From an uncultured Kordia sp. (lineage in GTDB: Bacteria; Bacteroidota; Bacteroidia; Flavobacteriales; Flavobacteriaceae), in contig NZ_CANLEA010000007.1 in the NCBI RefSeq assembly GCF_947489565.1, positions 1 through 64,000 on the forward strand: 64,000 nt of DNA. Direction: 5' to 3'. Below the pieces are notes generated by a model, which worked only from the letters and a program-made list of their open reading frames with translations, ran no database searches and had not been told where the DNA came from. Positions 18,819 through 27,887 of this stretch are shown here, one piece after another. How positions within the stretch are numbered: position 1 is the stretch's first letter; every line of letters begins with the position of its first letter. Made by a program: the position numbers and the translations under genes.

Positions 18819-19312
18819 AATTTTCTTTTGAGGTTTCCGCTATACACTTCCACTTTGTTACGTGTATATCGGCCAGGCTATCCACTATATCTTTTTAAAA
18901 AAAAGTAGTCATTGCGAGAATTTAATAGAAATTCATGGCAATCTCTGCATTCAATACACAAATTACTTCGGCGTATAGCCTCGTAATAACGTAATAAAGT
19001 TTTTAAAAAGGATGTCGTTGCTATCCTTAACCCAATTAGTAACTACAAATAATCAAAGTGCAAAATTAACGTATTTTACACTTTTATGGTCGTAGCAAGG
19101 ATAAAATAATTTCAAAAAAAGATATACAAGCTTTTGTGCTTTTCAAAAAAGCTGCTTTAAAAGCGTAGTTTCAAACTACATGTAATTCCGTGAATTGCAG
19201 GTTTTACGCATGTTGCCATTTCTTTATAATTCCGTGAATTGACGTAAGTGTTCCTATTATAGACTTCATTTTGTAGCTACTTTAGCTCCTGAATCTTAAT
19301 ATGTTTTATAAA
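18819..19312. other. Long intergenic region with short repeats
   Basis: About 490 bases without a credible gene. It holds a GTCATTGCGAGAAT..TGGCAATCTCTG dispersed-repeat-like piece (18909-18950) and two identical 15-base copies of TAATTCCGTGAATTG at 19183-19197 and 19227-19241. The pair could be operator sites for the lectin-domain lipoprotein gene that follows. Confidence 0.6.
19183..19241. repeat. Pair of TAATTCCGTGAATTG direct repeats
   Basis: Two identical 15-base copies, 44 bases from start to start (about four helical turns), lie 72-130 bases before the lectin lipoprotein start. Each contains the partial palindrome AATTCcGTGAATT. Spacing and placement suggest a regulator binding site, but this is inference. 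Confidence 0.5.
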
Positions 19313-20437
19313 ATGAAAAATATGAAAAACACAATGTATGCACTCTTGATGCTCATTATAATTTCTTGCGAAAATGAACCTGCGCCCATCATAACATTAA
19401 GCAGTGAAAAAGCAATCGTAAGTTTTAGTATTAACGGTATGGAAGCGTCAATAAACGAAACCGACAAAACAATTAGTCTTGTATTACCAGGCGGAACAGA
19501 CATTACAGCAATAGCGCCACTAATTACCATATCAAACAATGCGGCTATTGCTCCAAACTCAGGTGAAACTCAAGATTTTTCTGCTCCTGTACTATATACG
19601 GTTACAGCACAAGATGCAAGTACCGTAATATACACAGCTACCATTACTACCGTAGCTCAGAGTTCTGAAAAGCAAATCACTAGTTTTAGCATCAATACAG
19701 TAAATGGAACTATTGATGAAACAGCAAAAACAATCATGATTACGTTACCAACAGGAACCAATGCAACGTCGTTAAGTCCTGTCATTTCCGTATCAGATAA
19801 TGCAACTATTTCACCAAATTCGGGAGTTGCACAAGACTTTACAAATCCTGTAATGTATACTGTTACAGCAGAAGATAATAGTACAGTAAACTATACAATT
19901 ACGGTTACCGTGACACCAAGTACTTGCGCAAACCCTGCAAACATTTATACATTTCAGTACAACGGAAAAACGTATGAATTGGTAAGAGAAAATAAAACCT
20001 GGACGGAAGCAGCAGCTTGTGCTGTAGAAAGAGGTGGATACTTAGCAGAAATTAATGATGCAGCAGAAAACACAGCTATTTTTAATGAGTTAATGAACAA
20101 TGCCGGAATTACATTAAGTAATACAGTATCTAACAGTGGAGGCGCTGCATCGTATGTGTTTTTAGGCGGAAATGATATTGATGCTGAAGGAACTTGGGTT
20201 TGGAATGGCAATAATGACGCAATTACAACACAATTTTGGCAAGGTGATGCTAGTGGTCTTCCGGTGAACGGATTATATAATAATTGGGGAATAGAACCAG
20301 ACAATTTTGGCAATCAAGATGCTTTAGGCTTAGGATTAAATGTATGGCCACAACCTACAGGCGGACTCGGAACGGCAGGGCAATGGAATGATATTCCTGC
20401 AACGGACGCACTTTATTATTTAATAGAATTTGATTAA
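19313..20437 (+). CDS. Lipoprotein with two DUF5018-like repeats and a C-type lectin domain
   Basis: 374-residue predicted surface lipoprotein. The lipobox is LIIISC shortly after the start. Two homologous ~85-residue repeats follow (each with FSIN...I.ET.KTI...LP.GT, then YTVTA.D.STV.YT), of the DUF5018-like Ig type. The C-terminal ~155 residues are a C-type lectin-like domain: WTEAAACAVERGGYLAEI, a GIEPDN motif and WND near the end, which are the positions of the EPN/WND calcium- and sugar-binding motifs. It may bind glycans or another cell-surface ligand. Start 19313 is preferred over 19301 only because it gives a tighter signal peptide. Confidence 0.85.
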   Translation: MKNMKNTMYALLMLIIISCENEPAPIITLSSEKAIVSFSINGMEASINETDKTISLVLPGGTDITAIAPLITISNNAAIAPNSGETQDFSAPVLYTVTAQDASTVIYTATITTVAQSSEKQITSFSINTVNGTIDETAKTIMITLPTGTNATSLSPVISVSDNATISPNSGVAQDFTNPVMYTVTAEDNSTVNYTITVTVTPSTCANPANIYTFQYNGKTYELVRENKTWTEAAACAVERGGYLAEINDAAENTAIFNELMNNAGITLSNTVSNSGGAASYVFLGGNDIDAEGTWVWNGNNDAITTQFWQGDASGLPVNGLYNNWGIEPDNFGNQDALGLGLNVWPQPTGGLGTAGQWNDIPATDALYYLIEFD

Positions 20438-20512
20438 AAAATAAGTAAGAGAATTTTAAAAAGTTTCTCGTATTTAGTTAGTTCTTGGTTTTACGATACA
20501 ATCAAGATATCA

Positions 20513-20566
20513 AAAAAAGGATACAAAGGTAGCTCAGTAGTAAAGCTGAACTATCTTGTATCCTTT
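20513..20566 (-). terminator. Long hairpin terminator between convergent genes
   Basis: AAAGGATACAA (20516-20526) pairs with TTGTATCCTTT (20556-20566), and the inner GGTAGCTCAG / CTGAACTATC extends the stem. The T run lies on the minus-strand side, so it serves the minus-strand gene that ends at 20625. Confidence 0.7.
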
Positions 20567-20624
20567 GTAGGTTTAAAAAAACTATTTTTTCTTTTTCAAT
20601 TTCTTCCCTTATATATATGTACTA

Positions 20625-21344
20625 TTAAATACTATTGATATACTTTATAAGTTTTAGCAAGTCGTTTTCTTTACGCACTTTAAGATTTTCTTGCTTTATA
20701 TAAGCTTTTACTTTTTCCTTTTTTGTAGAAAACAATGCCGCAAATTCTTTATTGTTTCTTGGCAAAGGAATTACGGTTCCTGAGTTGTTGATTTCTACAT
20801 AAAAGCGACTTCGTGCATTTTGAAATTCTGCTTTATCACTCGTTCTTTGATTTCTAGAAGGCACGTACTTTTTATGGTCTTTTCTATATAATGATAAATA
20901 ATTATCTTCTTCCAAGAGTACAAAATACGCTAGTGTAGACGTATTATCTTCATTGTTTTCTCTTAATACTTTATACCTTAAGTTCTTCTCAGGAAATGCA
21001 ATCAAGTGTTTTTGGTGTCTCTTGTCAAGTATAACAACAGCATCTTTGTCTAAAATTTCCATTTCATCCAAAAAAGCGTTGTATCGTACTTTAAAAACAT
21101 TTTCTGTACTCGATATCGTTGCTTCTCTAAAAGTTGCATCGTAAAATTGTGAGCCTTCAGCTTTGCTAATAACACTTTCTAAGGATTCTCCGTTCGTAAG
21201 ATCGCTATACGCTAATGAATTGATATTGTTATGTATAAAAGCAAATTCTCTATCATGATAAGAGCTTACTCTTTGAGAATACATTTCATTGGTGCCTATA
21301 AGCAATAACATGCAAACACACATAATTTTAGATGGTAACTTCAT
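20625..21344 (-). CDS. Hypothetical secreted protein
   Basis: 239-residue protein with a signal peptide (KIMCVCMLLLIGTNEMYSQ). I do not recognise the mature part. It is Lys/Glu-rich and mixes helix and strand, with conserved-looking segments KVRYNAFLDEMEILDK and YFVLLEEDNYLSLYRKDHKKYVPS. The second half resembles uncharacterised flavobacterial envelope proteins in layout only. It is transcribed alone towards a strong hairpin terminator. Confidence 0.7.
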   Translation of the reverse strand: MKLPSKIMCVCMLLLIGTNEMYSQRVSSYHDREFAFIHNNINSLAYSDLTNGESLESVISKAEGSQFYDATFREATISSTENVFKVRYNAFLDEMEILDKDAVVILDKRHQKHLIAFPEKNLRYKVLRENNEDNTSTLAYFVLLEEDNYLSLYRKDHKKYVPSRNQRTSDKAEFQNARSRFYVEINNSGTVIPLPRNNKEFAALFSTKKEKVKAYIKQENLKVRKENDLLKLIKYINSI

Positions 21345-21462
21345 AATAACTTGGTTTTAAGTGTTTATTAATGGTTTTAAACATATCAAAAACCATTCCT
21401 AACATGCCATTTTGTTTTTATATAAGATTCCCATAGTTTTAGCAATAATTTTTAAGTCGTAA

Positions 21463-22050
21463 TTGCAGCATTCAAAAAACACTATGAAAAATAATCTCAA
21501 CAATATGGCAGGCTTGGATATTTATTTATCCAACATTACCGAAGACGAACACGCTCAAAAGAAAGTAAAAATGCAATCCGTAAGTTATAAGACCATGCCG
21601 TTAATGAGTTGGGATATTTTTATGGAAAACTATCATAATACGTTACTTGCTTCAAAAAAGAAAGCAGAGCAGTTACAAGTAGCGAGTTTAGCTAAAAAAT
21701 ACAATTGGCAAAACGATTTGGATTTGGTTTTTTCTGAACATGAATATGAAGCATTGATCATTACAGATATCCATCAAAATATTATTTGGGTCAATGAAGG
21801 ATTTACCAATATGACAGGCTATTCGCAAAAGTTTGCTTTGCACAAAACGCCAAGATTTTTACAAGGAACCGAGACTTCTGTGGAAACAAAAAATAGAATT
21901 CGCCAAAAAATTAAACAGTAACAACCTTTTAAGGAAATCATTATAAATCATAAAAAGGATAAAACTACCTATACATGTGAAGTCAACATTATACCATTGT
22001 ACAATGAAGAAACGACACATTTTATAGCATTAGAAAAACAAGTAGTATAA
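21463..22050 (+). pseudogene. PAS-domain protein interrupted by an in-frame TAA
   Basis: The frame opens at 21463 and runs 152 codons to TAA at 21919-21921 (...RIRQKIKQ-stop). The same frame then continues without a break for 42 more sense codons, QPFKEIIINHKKDKTTYTCE..., to a second TAA at 22048. The joined protein is a PAS domain: EYEALIITDIHQNIIWVNEGFTNMTGYS before the stop, and after it the closing strands KTTYTCEVNIIPLYNE and THFIALEKQ. Without the second part the domain lacks its last three strands. The break is most simply a CAA-to-TAA nonsense change or a sequence error; readthrough is possible. A hairpin terminator follows the second stop, not the first. Confidence 0.8.
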
Positions 22051-22057
22051 AAACAAA

Positions 22058-22085
22058 AAGTCCAACAAATTGTTGGACTTTCTTT
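22058..22085. terminator. Bidirectional terminator
   Basis: Perfect 12-base stem AAAGTCCAACAA / TTGTTGGACTTT with one loop base, flanked by A and T runs. It lies 8 bases after the second stop of the PAS gene and 20 bases after the stop of the minus-strand gene at 22107, so it can serve both. Confidence 0.85.
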
Positions 22086-22106
22086 TTCTAATGAATTCTA
22101 AGAATT

Positions 22107-22361
22107 CTAGCTTTCTTCTTCTCCAACATCTTCTGTTGAAGTATTTACAGAACCTGTGCTTGCGTTTCCGTATACAGGCTTTTCGTTGCGTAAAATATCA
22201 ATAACACGCGCAAAATTTTCAGCGTTCATATATGGTGTTTCTTTACGATTGTTTCTAAAATCAGTAAAATAAAACTTTCCTAAATCTACTTTTGGATCCC
22301 AAATAGCTTGATAGCCTTTTAGAAGAGTCCAACCTTTAGTTCCTTGTGGATGATGTGGCAT
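22107..22361 (-). CDS. Small hypothetical protein
   Basis: 84-residue protein (MPHHPQGTKGWTLLKGYQ...) that I do not recognise. It is polar and has no signal peptide or membrane segment. The last 20 residues are a Ser/Thr/Glu-rich tail that looks disordered. A minus-strand TAGCTTTG, matching the Bacteroidota -7 box, lies at 22397-22404 (36 bases before the start), and a strong terminator follows the gene. That combination supports a real, independently transcribed small gene. Confidence 0.65.
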   Translation of the reverse strand: MPHHPQGTKGWTLLKGYQAIWDPKVDLGKFYFTDFRNNRKETPYMNAENFARVIDILRNEKPVYGNASTGSVNTSTEDVGEEES

Positions 22362-22396
22362 AACTTTTTTCTCTTTAGTGATTAATAATTATGATA

Positions 22397-22404
22397 CAAA
22401 GCTA
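22397..22404 (-). promoter_or_regulatory. Putative -7 box of the 84-residue gene
   Basis: TAGCTTTG on the minus strand fits TAnnTTTG. No clear -33 TTG is present at the expected distance, so this is a partial match only. Confidence 0.35.
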
Positions 22405-22532
22405 ACACACCTGAAAAAGAAGAGAGTAGGAAAATCACCCTATTTATAGTAGTGGAATCACTAATATTTTATAAAAACATAACGCTTATTTTAAAAAAGC
22501 AACCCACGCTAGCGCTCGTTTATAACGAGTGC

Positions 22533-22625
22533 TTAACACTCAAAAGAAATCTTTAATAACCTTCGTTTCAACTCATCTCGCAAAGCTTCACTTAAGTTTT
22601 GTACTTCTTTATTCTTACCAACAAT
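22533..22625 (-). pseudogene. Decayed C-terminal gene fragment
   Basis: A 30-codon open stretch without a start reads IVGKNKEVQNLSEALRDE, then LKRRLLKISFEC and a stop, on the minus strand. The sequence has the helical, charged character of a real protein C-terminus. It is closed by a stop directly upstream, so only a remnant remains. The parent family is not recognised. Confidence 0.35.
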
Positions 22626-22629
22626 TTAG

Positions 22630-22788
22630 TTTCATTACAGCAAGAGTTTCAACAAAGATCATAAAGATCAAGACGATTACTTAGATGGTAAATATTTTTG
22701 GGCTTCAGATATGATTATCGTTGATAAAATTAATAGAAAAGAAATCACAGAAATTATACATCATCTTACAAAGGATTATGAGTTTTGA
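22630..22788 (+). pseudogene. Decayed C-terminal gene fragment
   Basis: A 52-codon open stretch with no start codon at its head follows a TAG at 22627. It includes DQDDYLDGKYFWASDM, then IIVDKINRKEITEIIHHL, and ends KDYEF-stop. Codon use and the amphipathic C-terminal helix look like a genuine protein end. It abuts another remnant on the opposite strand, which makes 22.5-22.8 kb a small gene graveyard. The parent family is not recognised. Confidence 0.45.
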
Positions 22789-22934
22789 ATGTGTTTTTAA
22801 CAAAATACCAGACGAAGAAGAATAGTTATTACGTTAACAGGACTTCATTCATCGTATTCAAAACTTTATTGTGCAATTTGTGATTTCTTTGTAACAAGAA
22901 ACTACTTTTATCTACTTATACACAAAGAAATTAT

Positions 22935-23546
22935 ATGAAAGAACTCCTAGCACTCAATAAAATATTTTTACGAAAATCATTTTTATGGATTAGTGGTATT
23001 GGTTCTTTTTTATTTTCTATCTACGTATGCTTCTTTTTTGCCGAAATTAGTGCCAAGTGGATGCTTATTATCTATAGTTTAACATTAGTGATCATACCGT
23101 TATTTCTAATTTCTGCTTGGTCGCTAGATTGGTTTCGCAAACGACGTTTTAAACGTAAAATACTTGCTCAATATCCTTTTTCTGAATTAGCTTCTATCGG
23201 ATTTGTAGAAAAAACGTTAAAAACCAATCACAACAGTTTGGTAGACCATGTTGTGGTTGCAGAAATAAACGATCTTCATATCGCATTTGATGTAGATCTC
23301 CATACTCCAAAAACGGCCACTTTTACGGTTTATGGTAGCATATATGATATGAATAGTAAAGAGTATATACAAAAAGCGAAAGACTATGCGTATAAAAATA
23401 TTGACTTTACACCAGGATCATTTACAAGAATGATTCACACTAAAAAAGAATCTGTACAATCCATTCAACAATTGCAAAAAGTACTAGTGGAGTTTACACA
23501 TATTGTAAAAAAGGAACGATTTCAATCACTTGCATTGATAAAGTAA
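22935..23546 (+). CDS. Hypothetical membrane protein
   Basis: 203-residue protein with two adjacent hydrophobic helices (FLWISGIGSFLFSIYVCFFF and WMLIIYSLTLVIIPLFLISA, residues ~17-62). A short basic stretch (WFRKRRFKRK) follows, then a ~130-residue soluble domain. By the positive-inside rule the soluble part is cytoplasmic. The domain is not recognised; it has a beta-rich middle (HIAFDVDLHTPKTATFTVYG). The gene is not coupled to a neighbour and converges with the serine hydrolase gene. Confidence 0.7.
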   Translation: MKELLALNKIFLRKSFLWISGIGSFLFSIYVCFFFAEISAKWMLIIYSLTLVIIPLFLISAWSLDWFRKRRFKRKILAQYPFSELASIGFVEKTLKTNHNSLVDHVVVAEINDLHIAFDVDLHTPKTATFTVYGSIYDMNSKEYIQKAKDYAYKNIDFTPGSFTRMIHTKKESVQSIQQLQKVLVEFTHIVKKERFQSLALIK

Positions 23547-23561
23547 AGAATCATACAGTAT

Positions 23562-24620
23562 TTACTTTAACACTACTTCATATATAGTTTTCAATATTTC
23601 ATTGCGTAATTTGTGATTTCTGTGATTCAATAAAATTGCAATGCCCCAATTCTTAGCTCTATTATAACAAAGTATAGACGATTGTCCTATAGAATCTCCC
23701 GATTTTAAGTATAAAGTATTCGCTTCATCATTTAAAATCATGAGCCCCAATCCCATAACTCTATTATCATCTTTGTAAAACTGTTTTTCGGTCAATATAG
23801 CCGCTTTCCCAAGTATTGAATCTTCATTCAATAAAGATTTTATGTACGTAATTAAGTCACTAGCATTCGATTTTATCAATCCTGCAGAAGCCAGAATATT
23901 CCATGTAAAAAAATCTTGTGCGCCGCCTTCTACATTATAACCAACGGTTTTGTTAGGCACATCAAAATCGGTAGTCAATGTATTGGTAAGTTGCAAAGGC
24001 GCAATGAGTTTTTCTTTGACAATTTCCTCATAACTTTTACCATATACGCTTTCTAAAATTTGTCCCAACAAGGCATATCCAATGGTAGAATAACGATAGG
24101 TACCATAATCGGTCAATGTGGTACAATTATTTATAAGTTGTGTGAGTGTTGCTTGCGTTACACTACTTGTAGGTTGCTGCGGATTTTGCGCAATTAATTC
24201 CTTAAAGTCAATATCAGGTAAGCCAGAGATATGCGCGCCCAAATCTGAAATCTTTATTTTTTGTTGAATGTTATTGTGAAGTGTGTATACTTTAGGTAAA
24301 TACACATCTATATACTCATCTAACTGTAATTTGTTTTCATGAACAGCTTGCGCGATTAAATTTGTGGTGATAATTTTAGTAATGGAAGCAATTTCAAAAA
24401 CGGAATTCTTATTTACTTTAACAGCGCTTTCTTTGCTGAGGTTTCCGTATGCCGTATAAAACTCTTGTTGATCTTGTATAAAACCAATACTCATACTAAT
24501 TTCAGGATACTTTTGATGATAACTTTGTACAATAGAATCTAGTTGTTGTGTGTTGCTTTGCGCGAACGAAAACTGATGAATAAATAATAGGACGAATAAA
24601 AGTGTAGCGGTATGTTTCAT
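23562..24620 (-). CDS. Serine hydrolase of the beta-lactamase (class C-like) family
   Basis: 352-residue exported protein, taking the Met at 24620 as start because it gives a proper signal peptide (KHTATLLFVLLFIHQFSFAQ). The upstream ATG at 24656 adds 12 residues with no signal character. The family motifs are Ser-Ile-Thr-Lys (SITK, nucleophile about residue 79) and Tyr-Ser-Thr (RYSTIGYALLG) as the second motif. This group includes penicillin-binding-protein-like esterases and D-aminopeptidases, and few members are true beta-lactamases. The membrane AraC regulator gene lies directly upstream on the same strand (94 bases between the coding regions at the 24656 ATG) and may control it. Confidence 0.87.
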   Translation of the reverse strand: MKHTATLLFVLLFIHQFSFAQSNTQQLDSIVQSYHQKYPEISMSIGFIQDQQEFYTAYGNLSKESAVKVNKNSVFEIASITKIITTNLIAQAVHENKLQLDEYIDVYLPKVYTLHNNIQQKIKISDLGAHISGLPDIDFKELIAQNPQQPTSSVTQATLTQLINNCTTLTDYGTYRYSTIGYALLGQILESVYGKSYEEIVKEKLIAPLQLTNTLTTDFDVPNKTVGYNVEGGAQDFFTWNILASAGLIKSNASDLITYIKSLLNEDSILGKAAILTEKQFYKDDNRVMGLGLMILNDEANTLYLKSGDSIGQSSILCYNRAKNWGIAILLNHRNHKLRNEILKTIYEVVLK

Positions 24621-24749
24621 GTTGCAAAAATGTATTTGTGATTTTGTTGGATACAAATGTGCAATAGAAACAGTTGCTGTGCGACCGATTACGTAAAGTC
24701 GAACGGATTTCTTTAAAATAAAAACGTACGACTTTTTACAAACAGCTGA

Positions 24750-25892
24750 TTATGAGTTGTTTTTTCGGTAAGCAGTTGGTGTAACGCCCGTATGTTTTTT
24801 AAAAGCCGTATTGAAAGAAGATTTCGAATTAAACCCAACTTCGTACAAAATTTCAAGTACAGTGCGTTTTGTATCGGTAGTATCTATTAATAATTCTTGC
24901 GCTTTTTTGATGCGGTATGAATTTACAAAATCAAAAAAATGCTGTTCCAAAGTATGGTTAATCAAGACCGATAATTCGCGTACCGGAATATCAATTGCAT
25001 CCGAAACATCTTGAATCGTTAAGGAAGCATTTAAAAAAGGTTTTTCAGTCTTCATATATGCTTGAAGCTTTTGCAATTCAGCATTGGAAGTAATATTGTC
25101 AACCGTAGCCGTTGACTTCTTTTTTTCTTCAGAAATGATGGTTTCTACCAGTTTTAAATTGGAATTGACACTTTTAAATAATGTCGGATGGTGAAGCGCT
25201 TTGAATAAATACCAACAAATAATAACTAAATTCAACACATACAATCCAATCGTAATTTGATCGGAAACATCGTCATTAGTTGAAAATTTAAAGATATTTT
25301 TCACCAAAGCAAGCACATAAAAAATAGTAATAGCCACAGAAAGTTGAAACAACCATTGATGCGATTGTAAACTGTTTCCTGTATAATTTTGGAGATATAA
25401 TTTTTTAGCTTTTCGTAATGCGAGAAAAATTAAAACAATATAAAATGCTACTTGTACATGCAGAAATACATGATTGAATTGCACTTCAAACACATTTTTA
25501 AAATCGCTTAGAAAGCTTATTTTTTCAGAAGTATTTGCCAAATAAAAACGTGGTACAAACACCAAGTTTACCAACACAAATGAAAGCACATGCAAAAGAT
25601 GTTTCCATTTCAATATAAAGTTGGTATAAGAAGCAGAAAGGATATACAAGTACAAGGTAGGCAGTTGCAAAAAGATGACTAAATTCCGAAACATTGCCAA
25701 ATTAGACATTTCTCCTGCAGCAGGTTGGTACAAAAAACCGCTAACATCAATAGTTGTCAATACTAAAAACAATGCGAAAAGTCGATTGCTCAATTTATTT
25801 TTAGAAGATACCGTTACAAGGAATACTGCTAAAAATAAAGAAATGAATATTGAAATGGTGACAATGGTAAATAAGTAGTCGAAATTTTCCAT
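24750..25892 (-). CDS. Membrane-anchored AraC family regulator
   Basis: 380 residues. The N-terminal ~215 residues contain about seven hydrophobic helices, and the C-terminal ~105 residues carry an AraC helix-turn-helix pair ending ILYEVGFNSKSSFNTAFKKHTGVTPTAYRK. This layout (multi-helix membrane sensor plus AraC output) is common in Bacteroidota, and it implies that DNA is bound while the protein sits in the inner membrane. The linker 240-270 is Lys/Ser-rich. It precedes the beta-lactamase-family hydrolase gene in the same direction, a frequent pairing. The signal it senses is unknown. Confidence 0.87.
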   Translation of the reverse strand: MENFDYLFTIVTISIFISLFLAVFLVTVSSKNKLSNRLFALFLVLTTIDVSGFLYQPAAGEMSNLAMFRNLVIFLQLPTLYLYILSASYTNFILKWKHLLHVLSFVLVNLVFVPRFYLANTSEKISFLSDFKNVFEVQFNHVFLHVQVAFYIVLIFLALRKAKKLYLQNYTGNSLQSHQWLFQLSVAITIFYVLALVKNIFKFSTNDDVSDQITIGLYVLNLVIICWYLFKALHHPTLFKSVNSNLKLVETIISEEKKKSTATVDNITSNAELQKLQAYMKTEKPFLNASLTIQDVSDAIDIPVRELSVLINHTLEQHFFDFVNSYRIKKAQELLIDTTDTKRTVLEILYEVGFNSKSSFNTAFKKHTGVTPTAYRKNNS

Positions 25893-26126
25893 GTAGTTTG
25901 AATCGGATTAAAACTATAATAATCTTATTGAATATCAAAATGATTTATGAGATAAGCTTTTTGCAGATGCAAAAGCAATAAAATAAAGTGCTTGACTACA
26001 ACTTTATGTAAGTGTTTTGATGTATTTATACTGAAATAGAAATAAGAACATAAAAGGAGATCAATCACCGTTTATTAGCTTTATATTACAAAATGTAACA
26101 CTTAAATTACGTAACAAACCTTATAT

Positions 26127-27791
26127 ATGGCAATAGACACAAGCGCATATCGCGAACAAGCAAGAATCGTTTTTGGGAAGTTAAAATCGGCAATCGAAAA
26201 CCCAAATAATGATCCCAATACAGGAAAGGGAACTACCAATGAAATGTCTTATTGGCGAATGGGTTGCTCTTTTGATACCATGACAGATTATCTATTATTG
26301 ATTAAAGATTCTACACTTAAAGAAGATATAAGTCTATATAATGCTTATAAAAGTTCACTTCAAACGCAATTAAAAAATACGACCAATTGGGAAACACGTG
26401 TAGATCCGTATGGACAATATTTAAAAACCATGATTAAATTCTGTGCTTCCTGTTGTTATGATGATTTTGCTTGGTGGGGAATTGTTTCAGCGAAAGCGTA
26501 TCCTAAAAGTCCTTACTACCATTTATTTTTAGATCTTTTTGGAAGCGAAGGTGTACAAACGTTTCAAAATATGGCAACTCAAATTTGGGAAGTTGTAAAT
26601 AATGGAAAATATGAAGCGATCTTTAGTACAATTCCAGCGGATTATCCTGGATTTGACGAAGATTTTAAAACAAAATTTGTAGCTCGTAAAGCGTATCATG
26701 GCGGTTCACCAAATGTTTGGAAACGGATTACAGAAGATACTCCGAAAGGAGTCAAAGATTATTTTGACAGTCCGTCCGCGAATAGTTATGTAGAACCACG
26801 CTATCCAAACGGAATGTGGCAGTATGATTACTATTGGGATCCGGTAAATAAAACAGATAGTTATAAAGATGGAACGCCCCAAGAATGTTGTGCGCAGAAT
26901 GGTGATCCAAAAAACACAAACTTTCGTATTGGACCTTTTCAAAATACCTTAATGAGCGGATTGGTATTGGTATATGCATCACGTTTACATTCATGGAAAT
27001 CGGATACTCCAGAAAGTGCTTATTTAAATGTAGCCAAAGGTGTGAAAGGATTCTTAGATAATTGGTTTACTCTAAAAGGAGTTTCTGGAAAAACTGCCGA
27101 CAATCAATTATTATGGCATTATGATGATGATATAAGTGGCACTAAAATTCTAGCGCGCGAACGTGTTGGTACGTATGCGCCTAAAAAAGGAGCAGGAGGA
27201 AAGTTGGAAGAAATGAAAGTACGTGGATATTGGGCTTCTGATAAAGCGGAGACTGATGGAACACCTATTCCGAATCCAGATTTCCCCACAAATAGAGTGT
27301 GGACAGGTGATCAAGGGTTGTTATTGGGTGGACTTGTGGAGTATGAACTTGCAAATGGAAATTCTGAAGAAATAAGTGAACTAATTACAAACTTAATTAC
27401 AAGTACTCTTGATGTTGATGGAAAACTGTTTTATCCACAAAGCGCTTCTTCTGGAGGAAGTTTGCAGCATTTTCAACCGTATGAAGAGTGGGGAAGTCAT
27501 GCCAATCTTTTTTGCTTACGCGATTATTGGTCTGGCGCAGGAGTTTTTTGGCGTTACCTTTTACAAACGTATAAAACCAACGATACAGTCAAAAAAGCGG
27601 TCGATTCAATATTAAGTACAGAAAATAATGCAATTATTCAATCTGCCAATGCTGCACCAACACCAACTTGGCCTAAGGGAAAAGGATCAACACCTTTAAA
27701 AAATGAAGTTGGTGAACTATTTCTATGGTTCAGTCCAATGGCAACACTAACAGCTGCTATTTATATTTTGGAAAATTCGGCAGCTCAATAA
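26127..27791 (+). CDS. GH76-like glycoside hydrolase family protein
   Basis: 554-residue protein with an (alpha/alpha)6-barrel pattern. The Asp-Asp pair typical of family GH76 alpha-1,6-mannanases is present in CCYDDFAWWGI (Asp112, Asp113, Trp116, Trp117), and NTLMSGLVLVYASRLH is another GH76-type segment. The protein is longer than a usual GH76 catalytic domain (~370 residues), with insertions between ~190 and 270 rich in Tyr/Pro/Asp. There is no signal peptide, which is odd for an enzyme that normally acts on extracellular or envelope mannan. A non-catalytic or cytoplasmic role cannot be excluded. No other polysaccharide-utilisation gene is adjacent. Confidence 0.7.
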   Translation: MAIDTSAYREQARIVFGKLKSAIENPNNDPNTGKGTTNEMSYWRMGCSFDTMTDYLLLIKDSTLKEDISLYNAYKSSLQTQLKNTTNWETRVDPYGQYLKTMIKFCASCCYDDFAWWGIVSAKAYPKSPYYHLFLDLFGSEGVQTFQNMATQIWEVVNNGKYEAIFSTIPADYPGFDEDFKTKFVARKAYHGGSPNVWKRITEDTPKGVKDYFDSPSANSYVEPRYPNGMWQYDYYWDPVNKTDSYKDGTPQECCAQNGDPKNTNFRIGPFQNTLMSGLVLVYASRLHSWKSDTPESAYLNVAKGVKGFLDNWFTLKGVSGKTADNQLLWHYDDDISGTKILARERVGTYAPKKGAGGKLEEMKVRGYWASDKAETDGTPIPNPDFPTNRVWTGDQGLLLGGLVEYELANGNSEEISELITNLITSTLDVDGKLFYPQSASSGGSLQHFQPYEEWGSHANLFCLRDYWSGAGVFWRYLLQTYKTNDTVKKAVDSILSTENNAIIQSANAAPTPTWPKGKGSTPLKNEVGELFLWFSPMATLTAAIYILENSAAQ

Positions 27792-27800
27792 TCTTAAAAG

Positions 27801-27847
27801 TACCACTAAGCAGGCTAACAAATCTTAAATTAGTTTGTTTAGTGGTA
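27801..27847 (+). terminator. Hairpin after the GH76-like gene
   Basis: TACCACTAA (27801-27809) pairs with TTAGTGGTA (27839-27847), with an inner AACAAA / TTTGTT extension. It lies 10 bases after the stop. The T run is weak, so this is a probable rather than certain terminator. Confidence 0.45.
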
Positions 27848-27887
27848 AGCTTTCTCAAAACAAATTTTATAAGGCAACAAATTAATG

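Noticed and set aside
20526-20555. A tRNA-like segment GGTAGCTCAGTAGTAAAGCTGAACTATC, resembling a D-arm
   Set aside because: There is no acceptor stem, anticodon arm or GGTTCGAATCC T-loop. The sequence is the inside of a perfect hairpin that ends a gene, so the similarity is chance.
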